From contig NZ_BJMN01000045.1 of assembly GCF_006539185.1 (NCBI RefSeq), positions 26,658 through 90,657 of the forward strand: a DNA stretch of 64,000 nt, in the 5' to 3' direction. A program made the translations under genes and the position numbers. Below the pieces are notes generated by a model. The model searched no databases and was not told where the DNA came from. It saw only the letters and a list, made by a program, of their open reading frames with translations. This document shows, in pieces, positions 53,244-62,600 of the stretch (the stretch's first letter is position 1; each line of letters starts with the position of its first letter). Origin of the DNA: Streptomyces gardneri. GTDB taxonomy: Bacteria; Actinomycetota; Actinomycetes; Streptomycetales; Streptomycetaceae.

Positions 53244-55097
53244 ATGCCCGAGCTGAGGTCCCGCACAGTCACCCACGGCCGCAACATGGCGGGCGCACGC
53301 GCCCTTATGCGCGCCTCCGGTGTACCCGGCGCGGACATCGGCCGGAAGCCCATCATCGCCGTGGCCAACTCCTTCACGGAGTTCGTCCCCGGCCACACCC
53401 ACCTCCAGCCGGTCGGCCGGATCGTCTCCGACGCCATCACGGCCGCCGGCGGCATCGCCCGCGAGTTCAACACGATCGCCGTCGACGACGGCATCGCGAT
53501 GGGCCACGGCGGCATGCTCTACAGCCTCCCGTCCCGCGACCTGATCGCGGACAGCGTGGAGTACATGGTCGAGGCGCACTGCGCCGACGCCCTGATCTGC
53601 ATCTCCAACTGCGACAAGATCACCCCCGGCATGCTGATGGCCGCCCTGCGCCTCAACATCCCGACGGTCTTCGTCTCCGGCGGCCCGATGGAGTCCGGCC
53701 GCGCCACGCTCGTCGACGGCACCGTCCGGACGCTCGACCTGGTCGACGCGATCTCCGACGCCGTGAACCCCAAGATCTCGGACGAGGACATCGCCCGGAT
53801 CGAGGAGAACGCCTGTCCGACCTGCGGCTCCTGTTCCGGCATGTTCACCGCCAACTCGATGAACTGCCTGACCGAGGCGATCGGCCTCTCCCTCCCCGGC
53901 AACGGCTCGCTGCTCGCGACCCACACCGGCCGCAAGGCGCTGTACGAGAACGCGGCGCGCACGGTCGTCGACATCACCCGCCGGTACTACGACGAGGACG
54001 ACGCCTCCGTCCTGCCGCGCTCGATCGCGACCCGCGCGGCCTTCGAGAACGCGATGGCGCTCGACATCGCCATGGGCGGCTCGACCAACACGATCCTGCA
54101 CCTGCTCGCCGCCGCCCAGGAGGCCGAGCTGGACTACGGCCTCAGCGACATGGACGAGATCTCGCGCCGGGTGCCCTGCCTGGCCAAGGTCGCGCCGAAC
54201 GTCGCCAAGGACCGCACGTACTACATGGAGGACGTGCACCGGGCGGGCGGCATCCCGGCGATCCTCGGCGAGCTCTACCGCGCGGGCCTGCTCAACGAGG
54301 ACGTCAACACTGTCCACTCCGCCTCCATCAAGGAGTGGCTGGACACCTGGGACGTCCGCGGCGGCTCCGCCACGGACGAGGCCATCGAGCTGTTCCACGC
54401 GGCCCCCGGCTGCGTCCGCTCGGCGACCGCCTTCTCGCAGTCCGAGCGCTGGGAGTCGCTGGACGTCGACGCGGCCGGCGGCTGCATCCGCGACGCGGCC
54501 CACGCGTACTCGAAGGACGGCGGCCTCGCGGTCCTGCGCGGCAACCTGGCCGTGGACGGCTGCGTCGTGAAGACGGCCGGCGTCGACGAGTCGATCTGGA
54601 CCTTCGAGGGCCCGGCGGTCGTCTGCGAGTCGCAGGACGAGGCCGTCGAGAAGATCCTCAACAAGCAGGTCACCGACGGCGACGTGGTCGTCATCCGCTA
54701 CGAGGGCCCGCGCGGCGGCCCCGGCATGCAGGAGATGCTCTACCCGACCTCCTTCCTCAAGGGCCGGGGCCTGGGCAAGACCTGCGCGCTGGTCACGGAC
54801 GGCCGCTTCTCCGGCGGTACGTCGGGCCTGTCCATCGGCCACGCCTCCCCGGAGGCGGCCTCGGGCGGCACGATCGCGCTCGTCGAGGACGGCGACCGGA
54901 TCCGTATCGACATCCCGAACCGCTCGATCGACCTCCTCGTCGACGAGGCCACCCTGGCGGCCCGCCGCGATGCGCTGAACGGCGTGTACGCGCCGAAGAA
55001 CCGCGAGCGCAAGGTGTCGGCGGCGCTGAAGGCGTACGCGGCGATGGCGACGAGCGCGGACAAGGGCGCGGTCCGGGACGTGACGAAGCTGGGCTGA
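53244..55097 (+). CDS. ilvD: Dihydroxy-acid dehydratase
   Basis: Dehydrates dihydroxy-acids to 2-keto acids in valine and isoleucine synthesis. It has 617 residues, matching the long E. coli form. Iron-sulfur and metal ligands are in CISNCDKITPGML and CPTCGSCSGMFTANSMN. Also seen are MGGSTNTILHLLA and the C-terminal VTDGRFSGGTSGLSIGHASPE. ATG with GGAG 9 bases upstream. It stands alone, followed by a strong terminator. Confidence 0.97.
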   Translation: MPELRSRTVTHGRNMAGARALMRASGVPGADIGRKPIIAVANSFTEFVPGHTHLQPVGRIVSDAITAAGGIAREFNTIAVDDGIAMGHGGMLYSLPSRDLIADSVEYMVEAHCADALICISNCDKITPGMLMAALRLNIPTVFVSGGPMESGRATLVDGTVRTLDLVDAISDAVNPKISDEDIARIEENACPTCGSCSGMFTANSMNCLTEAIGLSLPGNGSLLATHTGRKALYENAARTVVDITRRYYDEDDASVLPRSIATRAAFENAMALDIAMGGSTNTILHLLAAAQEAELDYGLSDMDEISRRVPCLAKVAPNVAKDRTYYMEDVHRAGGIPAILGELYRAGLLNEDVNTVHSASIKEWLDTWDVRGGSATDEAIELFHAAPGCVRSATAFSQSERWESLDVDAAGGCIRDAAHAYSKDGGLAVLRGNLAVDGCVVKTAGVDESIWTFEGPAVVCESQDEAVEKILNKQVTDGDVVVIRYEGPRGGPGMQEMLYPTSFLKGRGLGKTCALVTDGRFSGGTSGLSIGHASPEAASGGTIALVEDGDRIRIDIPNRSIDLLVDEATLAARRDALNGVYAPKNRERKVSAALKAYAAMATSADKGAVRDVTKLG

Positions 55098-55118
55098 GCC
55101 CGGCGCACGAACGCACAG

Positions 55119-55155
55119 ACGGCGGGGAGTGGGTACGACACCCACTCCCCGCCGT
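55119..55155. terminator. Bidirectional terminator ilvD/kinase
   Basis: A perfect 16-bp stem ACGGCGGGGAGTGGGT with a 5-nt loop (ACGAC) between two convergent genes, 22 bases after ilvD. Confidence 0.9.
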
Positions 55156-55179
55156 CGTACGTCCGGTGGTCCTACCGGT

Positions 55180-57342
55180 TCACCAGGACTCGGGCTCGCG
55201 CGCGTCGACCGCGAAGACCGAGCCGTCGGGCGCCGTCCCGAACACCCGGTCCCCGGCCACCTGCGGCTCGGGAACCATGGGCGCGTAACCGAGCCGCCCG
55301 TTCCGCAGCCGCGGCCGGGTCTGGCCGATCAGCGCCCCGCGCGCGGTGTTGACCGCGAGCAGCCGCCCGTCCTGGACGGAGAAGTACAGGCGGTCGTCGC
55401 CACCGAGGACCGGTACGGACACGTTTCCGGCGCCCGTCTCCAGCTCCCACAGCACCCGCCCCTTCGACGCGGCGGTGTCGAAGGCGGTGAGGTGGCCGTT
55501 CGCGTCGAGGATGTGGACGACCGCGCCGCGCACGGCGACGCCCCGGACGTCGATCCGGTGGGGCAGCGCCAGCCGCCGTACGGAGTCCGCCGAGCCGTCG
55601 GGGCCCACCAGCACCAGTCCGTCGATCAGCGGGTCCTGGTAGTGGTCGGCGAGGACGAGCGCTCCGTCGCCGGTGCGGCCCAGCGGTGCCAGTTCGCCGT
55701 CCAGGCTCCGCTGCCAGACCACCTCGCCGGTCCGGGGACGGACCGTGCCGACCCGCGTGCTCGACCCGTCGGCCGAGGTCTCGGAGACGGCCAGCAGCCC
55801 GGAAGGAGCGTCGTACGCGCCGAGCCGCGGGACCGAGAAACCGGTCAGGCCGTGCCGCCAGAGCTCCTTCCCGCTGCGGCTGTCGAGGGCCCGGAGCCCG
55901 CCCCGCCCGTCGGACAGGACGACGGCGGTGCCGGCGGGCCGGTACAGCTCGGGGGCGGAACCGGTCTCGCCGGCGCTCCACCCGGGGGTGCCGCCCCCGG
56001 CGTCGTACGCCCGGAGCGGGCCCGTGGGGGCGGCGGCGCCGACGAGGCCGTCGGCCAGGAGGGCGGGGGCCGTCGGGGTCTCCGAGTCGATGGGGGTGGT
56101 CCGTGACCAGCGGACCTGCCCCGTGACGGGGTCGAGCCGGGCGATGCCGACACCCCGGGCCACGCAGTACAGCGCGCCGCCGCCGTGCGCGCAGGCCGGC
56201 GCGGCCGTGGGGCCCCGCTCCTGGAGCGGCGTCCGCCAGCCCGCGAAGGCCGTGGCGACCTCGTCCGGGCGGGCAGGGGCCTCGGGCCCGCTTTTCGCGG
56301 GGGTGCTCAGCGCCCCGTACAGCCCGGCACCGGTCAGCGCGAGCACGGCGACGAGTGCGGCGGTCAGGCGCGGACGGATCCGCAGCCGGCGGCGCGGGGG
56401 AGCCACGGTGGTCGCCCGGACACGGGTGTCCGCGTCCCAGGCGGGGCAGCCGCCGGGCTCGCTCTCCGGCAGTGTGGGGCGCCGCCGCTGGGCCGGTATG
56501 AACGCCTCCGCCTCGTACGAGGGCGGCAGCAGCGCCGACATGATCTCGCCGGGGGTCGGCCGCTCGGCGGGATTCTTGGCGAGGCAGCGCGCCACGAGCG
56601 GAGCAAGCTCCTCCGGCACGTCCGTCAGATCCGGCTCGTCGTGGACGACCTGGTAGGCCACGATGTACGGGCTGTCGGAGTCGAAGGGGCCGTGCCCGGT
56701 CGCCGCGTGCACGAGGACCGAGCCCAGCGCGAAGACGTCCGCCGCGGGCCCGACCTCCCGGGGGCGCTGGAACTGCTCGGGCGCCATGAAGGGCGGCGAG
56801 CCGATGAGCTTGCCCGTCTCGGTGTGCAGGTCGCTGTCGACGGGCCGGGAGATGCCGAAGTCGATGACCTTGGGGCCGGTGTCGGTGAGCAGGACGTTGC
56901 TGGGCTTGAGATCCCGGTGGACGACCCCGGCACGATGGATGTCGCGCAGCGCCTCCGCGAGCCCGGCGGTGAGCCGGCGCAGTTCGGCGGGGGACAGGGG
57001 GCCGTTCCGCTTCACCTGGTCGGCGAGGGTCGGCCCGGGGACGTAGAGCGTGGCCATCCAGGGGCGTACGGCATCGGGGTCGGCGTCGACGACCGGCGCG
57101 GTGAAGGCCCCGCTCACCCGCCGGGCGGCCGCGACCTCCTGGCGGAAACGGGCCCTGAACTCCGGGTCCTCCGCATACCGAGCGTGTACGACCTTGACCG
57201 CGAGCCGCAGGCCGGAGGCCGAGGCGGCGAGATGGACGACCCCCATGCCGCCGGACCCGAGACATGCCTGGAGGCGGTAGTCGCCCGCGTACTCGGGCCC
57301 CTCCGCATCCCGGTCGGCGCCGGTACTGCGCAACGGTGGCAT
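55180..57342 (-). CDS. Ser/Thr protein kinase with extracellular PQQ-type beta-propeller
   Basis: A 720-residue receptor-like Hanks kinase. The kinase domain has the P-loop LGSGGMGVVHLA (about 28-39), ATP Lys50, catalytic HRDLKPSN at 142-149, DFG at 161-163 and APE at 187-189. A juxtamembrane Arg/Pro-rich stretch leads to a membrane helix at about 325-345. The C-terminal 360 residues carry repeated PQQ/WD-like strands (LDPVTGQVRWSR, LDSRSGKELWRHG, VRPRTGEVVWQRS, VNTARGALIGQT) forming an extracellular propeller. Ligand unknown. Confidence 0.95.
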   Translation of the reverse strand: MPPLRSTGADRDAEGPEYAGDYRLQACLGSGGMGVVHLAASASGLRLAVKVVHARYAEDPEFRARFRQEVAAARRVSGAFTAPVVDADPDAVRPWMATLYVPGPTLADQVKRNGPLSPAELRRLTAGLAEALRDIHRAGVVHRDLKPSNVLLTDTGPKVIDFGISRPVDSDLHTETGKLIGSPPFMAPEQFQRPREVGPAADVFALGSVLVHAATGHGPFDSDSPYIVAYQVVHDEPDLTDVPEELAPLVARCLAKNPAERPTPGEIMSALLPPSYEAEAFIPAQRRRPTLPESEPGGCPAWDADTRVRATTVAPPRRRLRIRPRLTAALVAVLALTGAGLYGALSTPAKSGPEAPARPDEVATAFAGWRTPLQERGPTAAPACAHGGGALYCVARGVGIARLDPVTGQVRWSRTTPIDSETPTAPALLADGLVGAAAPTGPLRAYDAGGGTPGWSAGETGSAPELYRPAGTAVVLSDGRGGLRALDSRSGKELWRHGLTGFSVPRLGAYDAPSGLLAVSETSADGSSTRVGTVRPRTGEVVWQRSLDGELAPLGRTGDGALVLADHYQDPLIDGLVLVGPDGSADSVRRLALPHRIDVRGVAVRGAVVHILDANGHLTAFDTAASKGRVLWELETGAGNVSVPVLGGDDRLYFSVQDGRLLAVNTARGALIGQTRPRLRNGRLGYAPMVPEPQVAGDRVFGTAPDGSVFAVDAREPESW

Positions 57343-57498
57343 CGCCCACCCCCGTGTGATTCCCCGTCACATCACGCGCGTGCGCGACCCGACGGAGCCT
57401 AGTCCATGGTGCCCGCGAAGTCGGAGGGGCTTGCTAGCCTGCGCGTCGCAGAGAGTGAAACTCGGCGTAGCGCTTTTGCGCCACAGGGGGAGGACACC

Positions 57499-57816
57499 AT
57501 GGGAACCGACGAGAAGCAGCCCGCGGCGGACGTTCAGGCGACGGTGGCGGTGGCGGCGACGGCCGCGGTGAAGCGCTACGCGATCGCCCCGGGCTACCGG
57601 GTCAACGTGCGCTCGGGCCCGAGCACCCAGTACGCGATCGTCCGGTCGCTGGCCGCCGGCTCCACGGTGCCGATCCACTGCCAGAAGCCCGGCGAATGGG
57701 TCAGCGGCCCGTACGGCACCACCAACCTCTGGGACAACATCGCCCCGGGCGAGTACGTCTCCGACGCCTACGTGAAGACCGGCAGCGACAGCTACGTCGC
57801 ACCGCGCTGCGCCTGA
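57499..57816 (+). CDS. Bacterial SH3-domain protein
   Basis: A 105-residue protein. The SH3b fold is seen in YAIAPGYRVNVRSGPSTQYA, VRSLAAGSTVPIHCQ and GTTNLWDNIAPGEYVSDAYV. No signal peptide is evident (MGTDEKQPAADVQ start), so export would need another route. GGGGGAGG lies 6 bases before the ATG. SH3b domains usually bind cell-wall peptides, but the location here is unclear. Confidence 0.88.
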   Translation: MGTDEKQPAADVQATVAVAATAAVKRYAIAPGYRVNVRSGPSTQYAIVRSLAAGSTVPIHCQKPGEWVSGPYGTTNLWDNIAPGEYVSDAYVKTGSDSYVAPRCA

Positions 57817-57851
57817 GGCCCTCCTCCGTGGCTCCGGGGATAATCGACCCT

Positions 57852-58382
57852 GTGAGCGAAGAAGAGCAGACCCCCGGCACGGAGCAGACCCCCGGCGCGG
57901 CGGCAGGCGGCCCGCAGCCCGAGGAGATCCGTTTCTTCGGCACGACCTGGGTCGACCACACCGGCCACTACGCGCTGCGCCGCGTCGGCGTCGCCGCCGG
58001 CGCGCTGGCCGCCGCGGTCGGGGCCTGCTTCGTGCTGCGCTTCGCCTATGAGGGCCTGGAGATCGCGAACATCGGCGGCTTCGTCAACATGCTGGTCGTC
58101 GTCATGTTCGCGGTCTGCAGCGCCATCGCCTTCCGCAAGACCTGGGAAGGCTTCACGGCCAGGCCCACCGACCCGGGCCGCGAGGAGTCGCTGCGCAGCC
58201 TGAAGGCGATCGGCTTCATCGGCTCGCTCCTCGCCTACTTCTTCCGCTGCCTCACCGAGGCCCCCGGCGAGAAGCTGCGCCGCACGGAGTACGAGACCTC
58301 CCGCGCCCAGTACGAGAAGCGCCGGGGCGCCCGCACGGGCAACCCGGCCACTCGCAAGAAGCCCAAGCCCAAGCGCAAGTAG
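57852..58382 (+). CDS. Hypothetical protein with two membrane helices
   Basis: A 176-residue protein, not assigned. An acidic Thr/Pro-rich N terminus is followed by FFGTTWVDHTGHYALRRVGV and two membrane helices (about 48-68 and 76-96). A basic cytoplasmic C terminus ends KKPKPKRK. A GTG start is taken. It follows the SH3 gene by 35 bases and may share its promoter. Confidence 0.82.
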   Translation: MSEEEQTPGTEQTPGAAAGGPQPEEIRFFGTTWVDHTGHYALRRVGVAAGALAAAVGACFVLRFAYEGLEIANIGGFVNMLVVVMFAVCSAIAFRKTWEGFTARPTDPGREESLRSLKAIGFIGSLLAYFFRCLTEAPGEKLRRTEYETSRAQYEKRRGARTGNPATRKKPKPKRK

Positions 58383-58431
58383 TCCGCCCGGCCTGTCCAC
58401 GTCCTTGACGGTCGGCACCCCCAGGAGCACT

Positions 58432-58449
58432 ATTCATCACATGATGAAT
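58432..58449. promoter_or_regulatory. Palindrome over the ABC-transporter start codon
   Basis: ATTCATCA-CA-TGATGAAT is a perfect 8-2-8 inverted repeat whose centre includes the start codon of the ATPase gene. It is A/T-rich in an otherwise GC-rich area, as expected of a real operator. The cognate regulator is not adjacent. Confidence 0.6.
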
Positions 58450-59307
58450 TCCCCGACGGGCGCGGCACGCTCGACGGAACCGGCCCCGGCGGCCCACGAC
58501 ACCGCCGCCGTCACCGCCCAGGCCCTCACCGCCGTCCGAGGCGAGCGCACCGTCCTCCGCGGCCTCGACTTCACCGTCCCGTCCGGCCGCATCACCGGCC
58601 TCCTCGGCCCCTCCGGCTGCGGCAAGACCACCCTCATGCGCGCCATCGTCGGCACCCAGGCCAAGGTCGGTGGCACCCTCCAGGTCCTCGGCCGCCCCGC
58701 GGGCGACCCGACCCTCCGCTCCCGCATCGGCTACGTCACCCAGGACCCCTCGGTCTACGACGACCTCACCGTCCGCCAGAACCTCGACTACTTCGCCGCC
58801 GTCCTCTTCCCCGGCCGAGCCCTCCGCCACGACCGCCGCACCGCAGTCGAACGGGCCATCACCGACGTCGACCTCGCCTCGCACGCAGACGCCCTCGCCG
58901 GCAGGCTCTCCGGAGGCCAGCGCAGCCGCGTCTCCCTCGCCGTCGCCCTCCTCGGCACCCCCGAACTGCTCGTCCTCGACGAACCCACCGTCGGCCTCGA
59001 CCCCGTCCTCCGCCGCGACCTGTGGAACCTCTTCCACCAGATTGCCGCCGACCGCGGGACGACGCTCCTCGTCTCCTCCCACGTCATGGACGAGGCCGAG
59101 CGCTGCCACCGCCTCCTCCTCATGCGCGAGGGCGAGATCCTCGCCGAGGACACCCCCGAAGCCCTCCGCCGCCGCAACGACACCGCCACCGTCGAAGAGG
59201 CCTTCCTCCACCTCGTCGACGCAGCAGCGGCCCGCGCGGCACACCCCGGAGCAGCACACCCTGGAGCAGGACACCCCCGCACCACCCACGAGGAGCCCCG
59301 CTCATGA
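58441..59307 (+). CDS. ABC exporter ATP-binding protein
   Basis: A 288-residue ATPase of the drug/antibiotic exporter type (DrrA/CcmA-like). Walker A is GLLGPSGCGKTTLMRAIV, the signature is RLSGGQRSRVSLAVALLG and Walker B is LLVLDEPTVGLDPVL, with the switch His in LVSSHVMDEAERC. Two adjacent ATG codons lie inside an operator-like palindrome. The stop overlaps the permease ATG. Confidence 0.94.
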   Translation: MMNSPTGAARSTEPAPAAHDTAAVTAQALTAVRGERTVLRGLDFTVPSGRITGLLGPSGCGKTTLMRAIVGTQAKVGGTLQVLGRPAGDPTLRSRIGYVTQDPSVYDDLTVRQNLDYFAAVLFPGRALRHDRRTAVERAITDVDLASHADALAGRLSGGQRSRVSLAVALLGTPELLVLDEPTVGLDPVLRRDLWNLFHQIAADRGTTLLVSSHVMDEAERCHRLLLMREGEILAEDTPEALRRRNDTATVEEAFLHLVDAAAARAAHPGAAHPGAGHPRTTHEEPRS

Positions 59308-60041
59308 ACGGCGCCCGCACCCTCGCCACCGCAGCCCGCGTCCTGCGTCAGCTGCGCCACGACCCCCGCTCGATCGCCCTGATGCTCCTCGTCCCCTGTC
59401 TGATGCTCTTCCTGCTCAGGTACGTGTTCGACGGAAGCCCCGGCACCTTCGACAACATCGGCGCCTCCCTCCTCGGCATCTTCCCGCTCATCACGATGTT
59501 CCTGGTGACCTCCATCGCCACCCTCAGGGAACGCACCTCCGGCACCCTGGAACGCCTCCTCGCCATGCCCCTCGGCAAGGCCGACCTCATCGCCGGCTAC
59601 GCCCTCGCCTTCGGCCTCCTCGCCGTCATCCAGTCCACCCTCGCCACCGGCCTCGCCGTCTGGTTCCTCGGCCTCGACGTCGTCGGCTCCCCCTGGCTCC
59701 TCCTCCTGGTCGCCCTCCTCGACGCCCTCCTCGGCACCGCCCTCGGCCTCTTCGTCTCCGCCTTCGCCGCCTCCGAGTTCCAGGCCGTCCAGTTCATGCC
59801 GGCCGTGATCTTCCCCCAGCTCCTGCTCTGCGGCCTGTTCACCCCGCGCGACCGGATGGCCCCCGCCCTCGAAGCGATCTCCGACGTCCTGCCCATGTCG
59901 TACGCCGTCGACGGCATGAACCAGGTCCTCCGCCACCCCGAGATCACCGGCGACTTCGTCCGCGACGCCCTCGTCGTCGCAGGCTGCGCGGTCCTCGTCC
60001 TCGCCCTCGGCGCGGCCACCCTCCGCCGCCGCACGGCATGA
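59304..60041 (+). CDS. ABC-2 type exporter permease
   Basis: A 245-residue permease with six helices (for example ALMLLVPCLMLFLLRYVF, LLGIFPLITMFLVTSIATL). The ABC-2 signature is RERTSGTLERLLAMPLGKADL, and FMPAVIFPQLLLCGLFTPRD is characteristic of DrrB-like drug efflux permeases. ATGA overlap with the ATPase gene. Substrate unknown. Confidence 0.94.
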   Translation: MNGARTLATAARVLRQLRHDPRSIALMLLVPCLMLFLLRYVFDGSPGTFDNIGASLLGIFPLITMFLVTSIATLRERTSGTLERLLAMPLGKADLIAGYALAFGLLAVIQSTLATGLAVWFLGLDVVGSPWLLLLVALLDALLGTALGLFVSAFAASEFQAVQFMPAVIFPQLLLCGLFTPRDRMAPALEAISDVLPMSYAVDGMNQVLRHPEITGDFVRDALVVAGCAVLVLALGAATLRRRTA

Positions 60042-60124
60042 CCGCCCCTCGGACACCCACGCACGACCGCCTCCGCCGATGCGAGGATGACGGGACATAC
60101 CCCCTCCGGCGAGGTGAAAGACCC

Positions 60125-60934
60125 ATGACGCAGACCGTCGCAGTCCTCGGCACCGGCAAGATCGGTGAAGCACTCCTCAGCGGCATGATCCGCGCCGGCT
60201 GGCGCCCCGCGAACCTCCTGGTCACCGCCCGCCGCAGCGAACGCGCCGAGGAACTCCACGCCCGCTACGGCGTCGAGGCCGTCACCAACGCCGAGGCCGC
60301 CAAGCGCGCCGACACCCTCATCCTGGCCGTCAAGCCCCAGGACATGGGCCGCCTCCTCGACGAGCTCGCCCCGCACGTCGCCACCGACCGTCTCGTCATC
60401 AGCGCCGCCGCCGGCATCCCCACCTCCTTCATCGAGGAGCGCCTCGCCACCGGCACCCCCGTCGTCCGCGTCATGCCCAACACCCCCGTCCTCGTCGACG
60501 AAGGCATGTCCGTCATCTCCGGCGGCAGCCACGCCACCCCCGCGCACCTCGTCCACACCGAGGAGATCTTCGGCGGCGTCGGCAAGACCCTCCGCGTCCC
60601 CGAGTCCCAGCAGGACGCGGCCACCGCCCTCTCCGGCTCCGGCCCGGCCTACTTCTACTTCCTCGTCGAGGCCATGACCGACGCCGGCATCCTCCTCGGC
60701 CTGCCCCGCGCCCAGGCCCACGACCTCATCGTCCAGGCCGCCATCGGCGCCGCCGTGATGCTCCGCGACAGCGGCGAACACCCCGTCAAGCTCCGCGAGG
60801 CCGTCACCTCCCCGGCCGGCACCACCATCAGCGCCATCCGCGAGCTGGAGAACCACGGCGTACGGGCCGCCCTCATCGCCGCCCTCGAAGCCGCCCGCGA
60901 CCGCAGCCGCGAGCTCGCCTCCGGCAACGGCTGA
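60125..60934 (+). CDS. proC: Pyrroline-5-carboxylate reductase
   Basis: Last step of proline synthesis. It has 269 residues. NADPH-binding VAVLGTGKIGEALLSGM lies at the N terminus. Also seen are VVRVMPNTPVLVDEGMSVIS and the P5CR signature ALSGSGPAYFYFLVEAMTDAG to TSPAGTTISAIRELE. Ribosome site GAGGTGAAAG. Lies 83 bases after the ABC permease, possibly a separate unit. Confidence 0.97.
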   Translation: MTQTVAVLGTGKIGEALLSGMIRAGWRPANLLVTARRSERAEELHARYGVEAVTNAEAAKRADTLILAVKPQDMGRLLDELAPHVATDRLVISAAAGIPTSFIEERLATGTPVVRVMPNTPVLVDEGMSVISGGSHATPAHLVHTEEIFGGVGKTLRVPESQQDAATALSGSGPAYFYFLVEAMTDAGILLGLPRAQAHDLIVQAAIGAAVMLRDSGEHPVKLREAVTSPAGTTISAIRELENHGVRAALIAALEAARDRSRELASGNG

Positions 60935-60935
60935 C

Positions 60936-61526
60936 CTACCCGGCCGAGACCGCGCCCTTCACCACGTCCTCCGTGGCGACGACCCGGGCGAACCGCCCGC
61001 CGTGCAGCGACACCGCCGTCGCCCGGGTCAGCTCCTCCGCCGTCTGCGTCCAGCCGAACGGCCCCTCGAGGTCGAAGGTGTGCATCGCGTCCAACGGGAA
61101 CAGCACCTCGTACCCGAGGTTCCCGCCCATCCGGGCCGTCGTCTCGTTGCACATGTTCGTCTGGATCCCGACGATCACGATCTGCTCGATCCCCGCCCCC
61201 TTCAGCCAGGCGTCCAGATCCGGCTCCCCGTAGAACGCCGAGTTCACACTCTTCGCGACCAACAGCTCCGGCCCGGAGCCCTTCCCCCGCCGCTCCTCGA
61301 CGAAGTCCTTGAACCCGTTCCCCTCCGTCCCCGACTCCAAGGGCGAGCCCTCCTGCACCGAGTCGTGCCGCACGAAGACGACCGGCCGCCCCGTCTCCTG
61401 CCACACATCGATCAGAGCCGCGATGTTCCCCTCGGCCTCCGGGTTGTTCCGCCGCCCCCAGTAGTCGAGCTCGAAGCCCTTCTGCACGTCGACGACCACC
61501 AGCGCTGCGTTCTCGTTGATCTCCAT
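60936..61526 (-). CDS. Isochorismatase-like cysteine hydrolase
   Basis: A 196-residue hydrolase of the nicotinamidase/isochorismatase superfamily. Catalytic Asp in ALVVVDVQKGF, Lys in LLVAKSVNSAFYG and the nucleophile Cys in GIQTNMCNETTARMGG. The substrate may be an amide or an enol ether; unknown. ATG with AGGA 8 bases upstream is preferred to a GTG two codons earlier. Divergent from the GlxA-type regulator, which may control it; convergent with proC, the two stops almost touching. Confidence 0.92.
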   Translation of the reverse strand: MEINENAALVVVDVQKGFELDYWGRRNNPEAEGNIAALIDVWQETGRPVVFVRHDSVQEGSPLESGTEGNGFKDFVEERRGKGSGPELLVAKSVNSAFYGEPDLDAWLKGAGIEQIVIVGIQTNMCNETTARMGGNLGYEVLFPLDAMHTFDLEGPFGWTQTAEELTRATAVSLHGGRFARVVATEDVVKGAVSAG

Positions 61527-61601
61527 GCCCACGATCCTGTCGCGGCGGAGCCGACCGCCCCAGAGGGAGAAAAGCCAGCGATCGATGGTTTACTGCCCGC
61601 C

Positions 61602-62600
61602 ATGGCAGCCCCTCAGCGCATCGCCCTCCTCTCCTTCCCCGGCATCCGAGCCTTCGACGTCTCCGTCGTCACCGAGGTCTGGGGCAGCGACCGCACCCCC
61701 CGCGGCGTCCCACCCTTCGAGCTCCGCAGGGTCGCCACCGATCCGCACACCCCCATCCCCCTCCGCGGCGGACTCACCCTCACCCCCGACCGCCCCCTCG
61801 CCTGGCTCGACGAACTCACCACCACGGACCTGGTCCTCGTCCCCGGCATAGAGGACCCCGACGCCGACCTCCCGGCCCCCCTCCTCGAAGCCCTCCGCCG
61901 CGCCCACGCCGCAGGCATCCCCGTCGCCTCCCTCTGCGCGGGCGCCTTCGTCCTCGCCCGCGCGGGCCTCCTCGACGGCCGCAGGGCCGTCACCCACTGG
62001 CACCTGGCTCAGACGCTCGCCGCCCGCCACCCCGAGATCCGGGTCGAGCCCGACGCGCTCTTCGTGGAGGACACCGGTATCTGGACGTCCGCCGGCACAG
62101 CCGCCGGTATCGACCTCTGCCTCCACCTCGTCCGCACGGCCCACGGAGCCGAAGCCGCCGCCTCCGTCGCCCGCTCCATGGTCACCGCCCCCTTCCGCAC
62201 GGGCACCCAGGCCCAGTTCATCGAGCACCCCACCCCACGCGCCGACCGCGACGCCGACGCCCTCGCCACCGTCCGCGCCCACGCACTCGCCCACCTCGAC
62301 GAGCCCCACACCGTCGCGAGCCTCGCGGCCCACGCCGGAATGTCCCCCCGCTCCTTCGCCCGCCACTTCCAGGCCACCACCGGAACCACCCCCCTGCACT
62401 GGCTCATCACCCAGCGCGTCGCCGCCGCCCAGAAACTCCTCGAACGCACCGACCACCCCCTCCCCGAGGTGGCCCGCCGCGCGGGCTTCGGCAGCGAGGT
62501 CACGATGCGCCAGCACTTCGCCTCGCACCTCGCCACCAGCCCGCGCGACTACCGCAACGCCTTCCGTCACCCCGCGGGCAACAACCCGATCGCCCGATAG
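61602..62600 (+). CDS. GlxA-family AraC-type regulator (DJ-1/PfpI-like N domain)
   Basis: A 332-residue regulator. Residues about 5-180 are a DJ-1/PfpI-like domain with the VASLCAGAFVLARAGLLDG nucleophile-elbow cysteine retained. Residues about 225-325 form the AraC double helix-turn-helix (VASLAAHAGMSPRSFARHFQ and PLPEVARRAGFGSEVTMRQHF). Divergent from the cysteine hydrolase gene across 75 bases. The 3' end overlaps trpS by 34 bp in convergent orientation. Confidence 0.93.
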   Translation: MAAPQRIALLSFPGIRAFDVSVVTEVWGSDRTPRGVPPFELRRVATDPHTPIPLRGGLTLTPDRPLAWLDELTTTDLVLVPGIEDPDADLPAPLLEALRRAHAAGIPVASLCAGAFVLARAGLLDGRRAVTHWHLAQTLAARHPEIRVEPDALFVEDTGIWTSAGTAAGIDLCLHLVRTAHGAEAAASVARSMVTAPFRTGTQAQFIEHPTPRADRDADALATVRAHALAHLDEPHTVASLAAHAGMSPRSFARHFQATTGTTPLHWLITQRVAAAQKLLERTDHPLPEVARRAGFGSEVTMRQHFASHLATSPRDYRNAFRHPAGNNPIAR

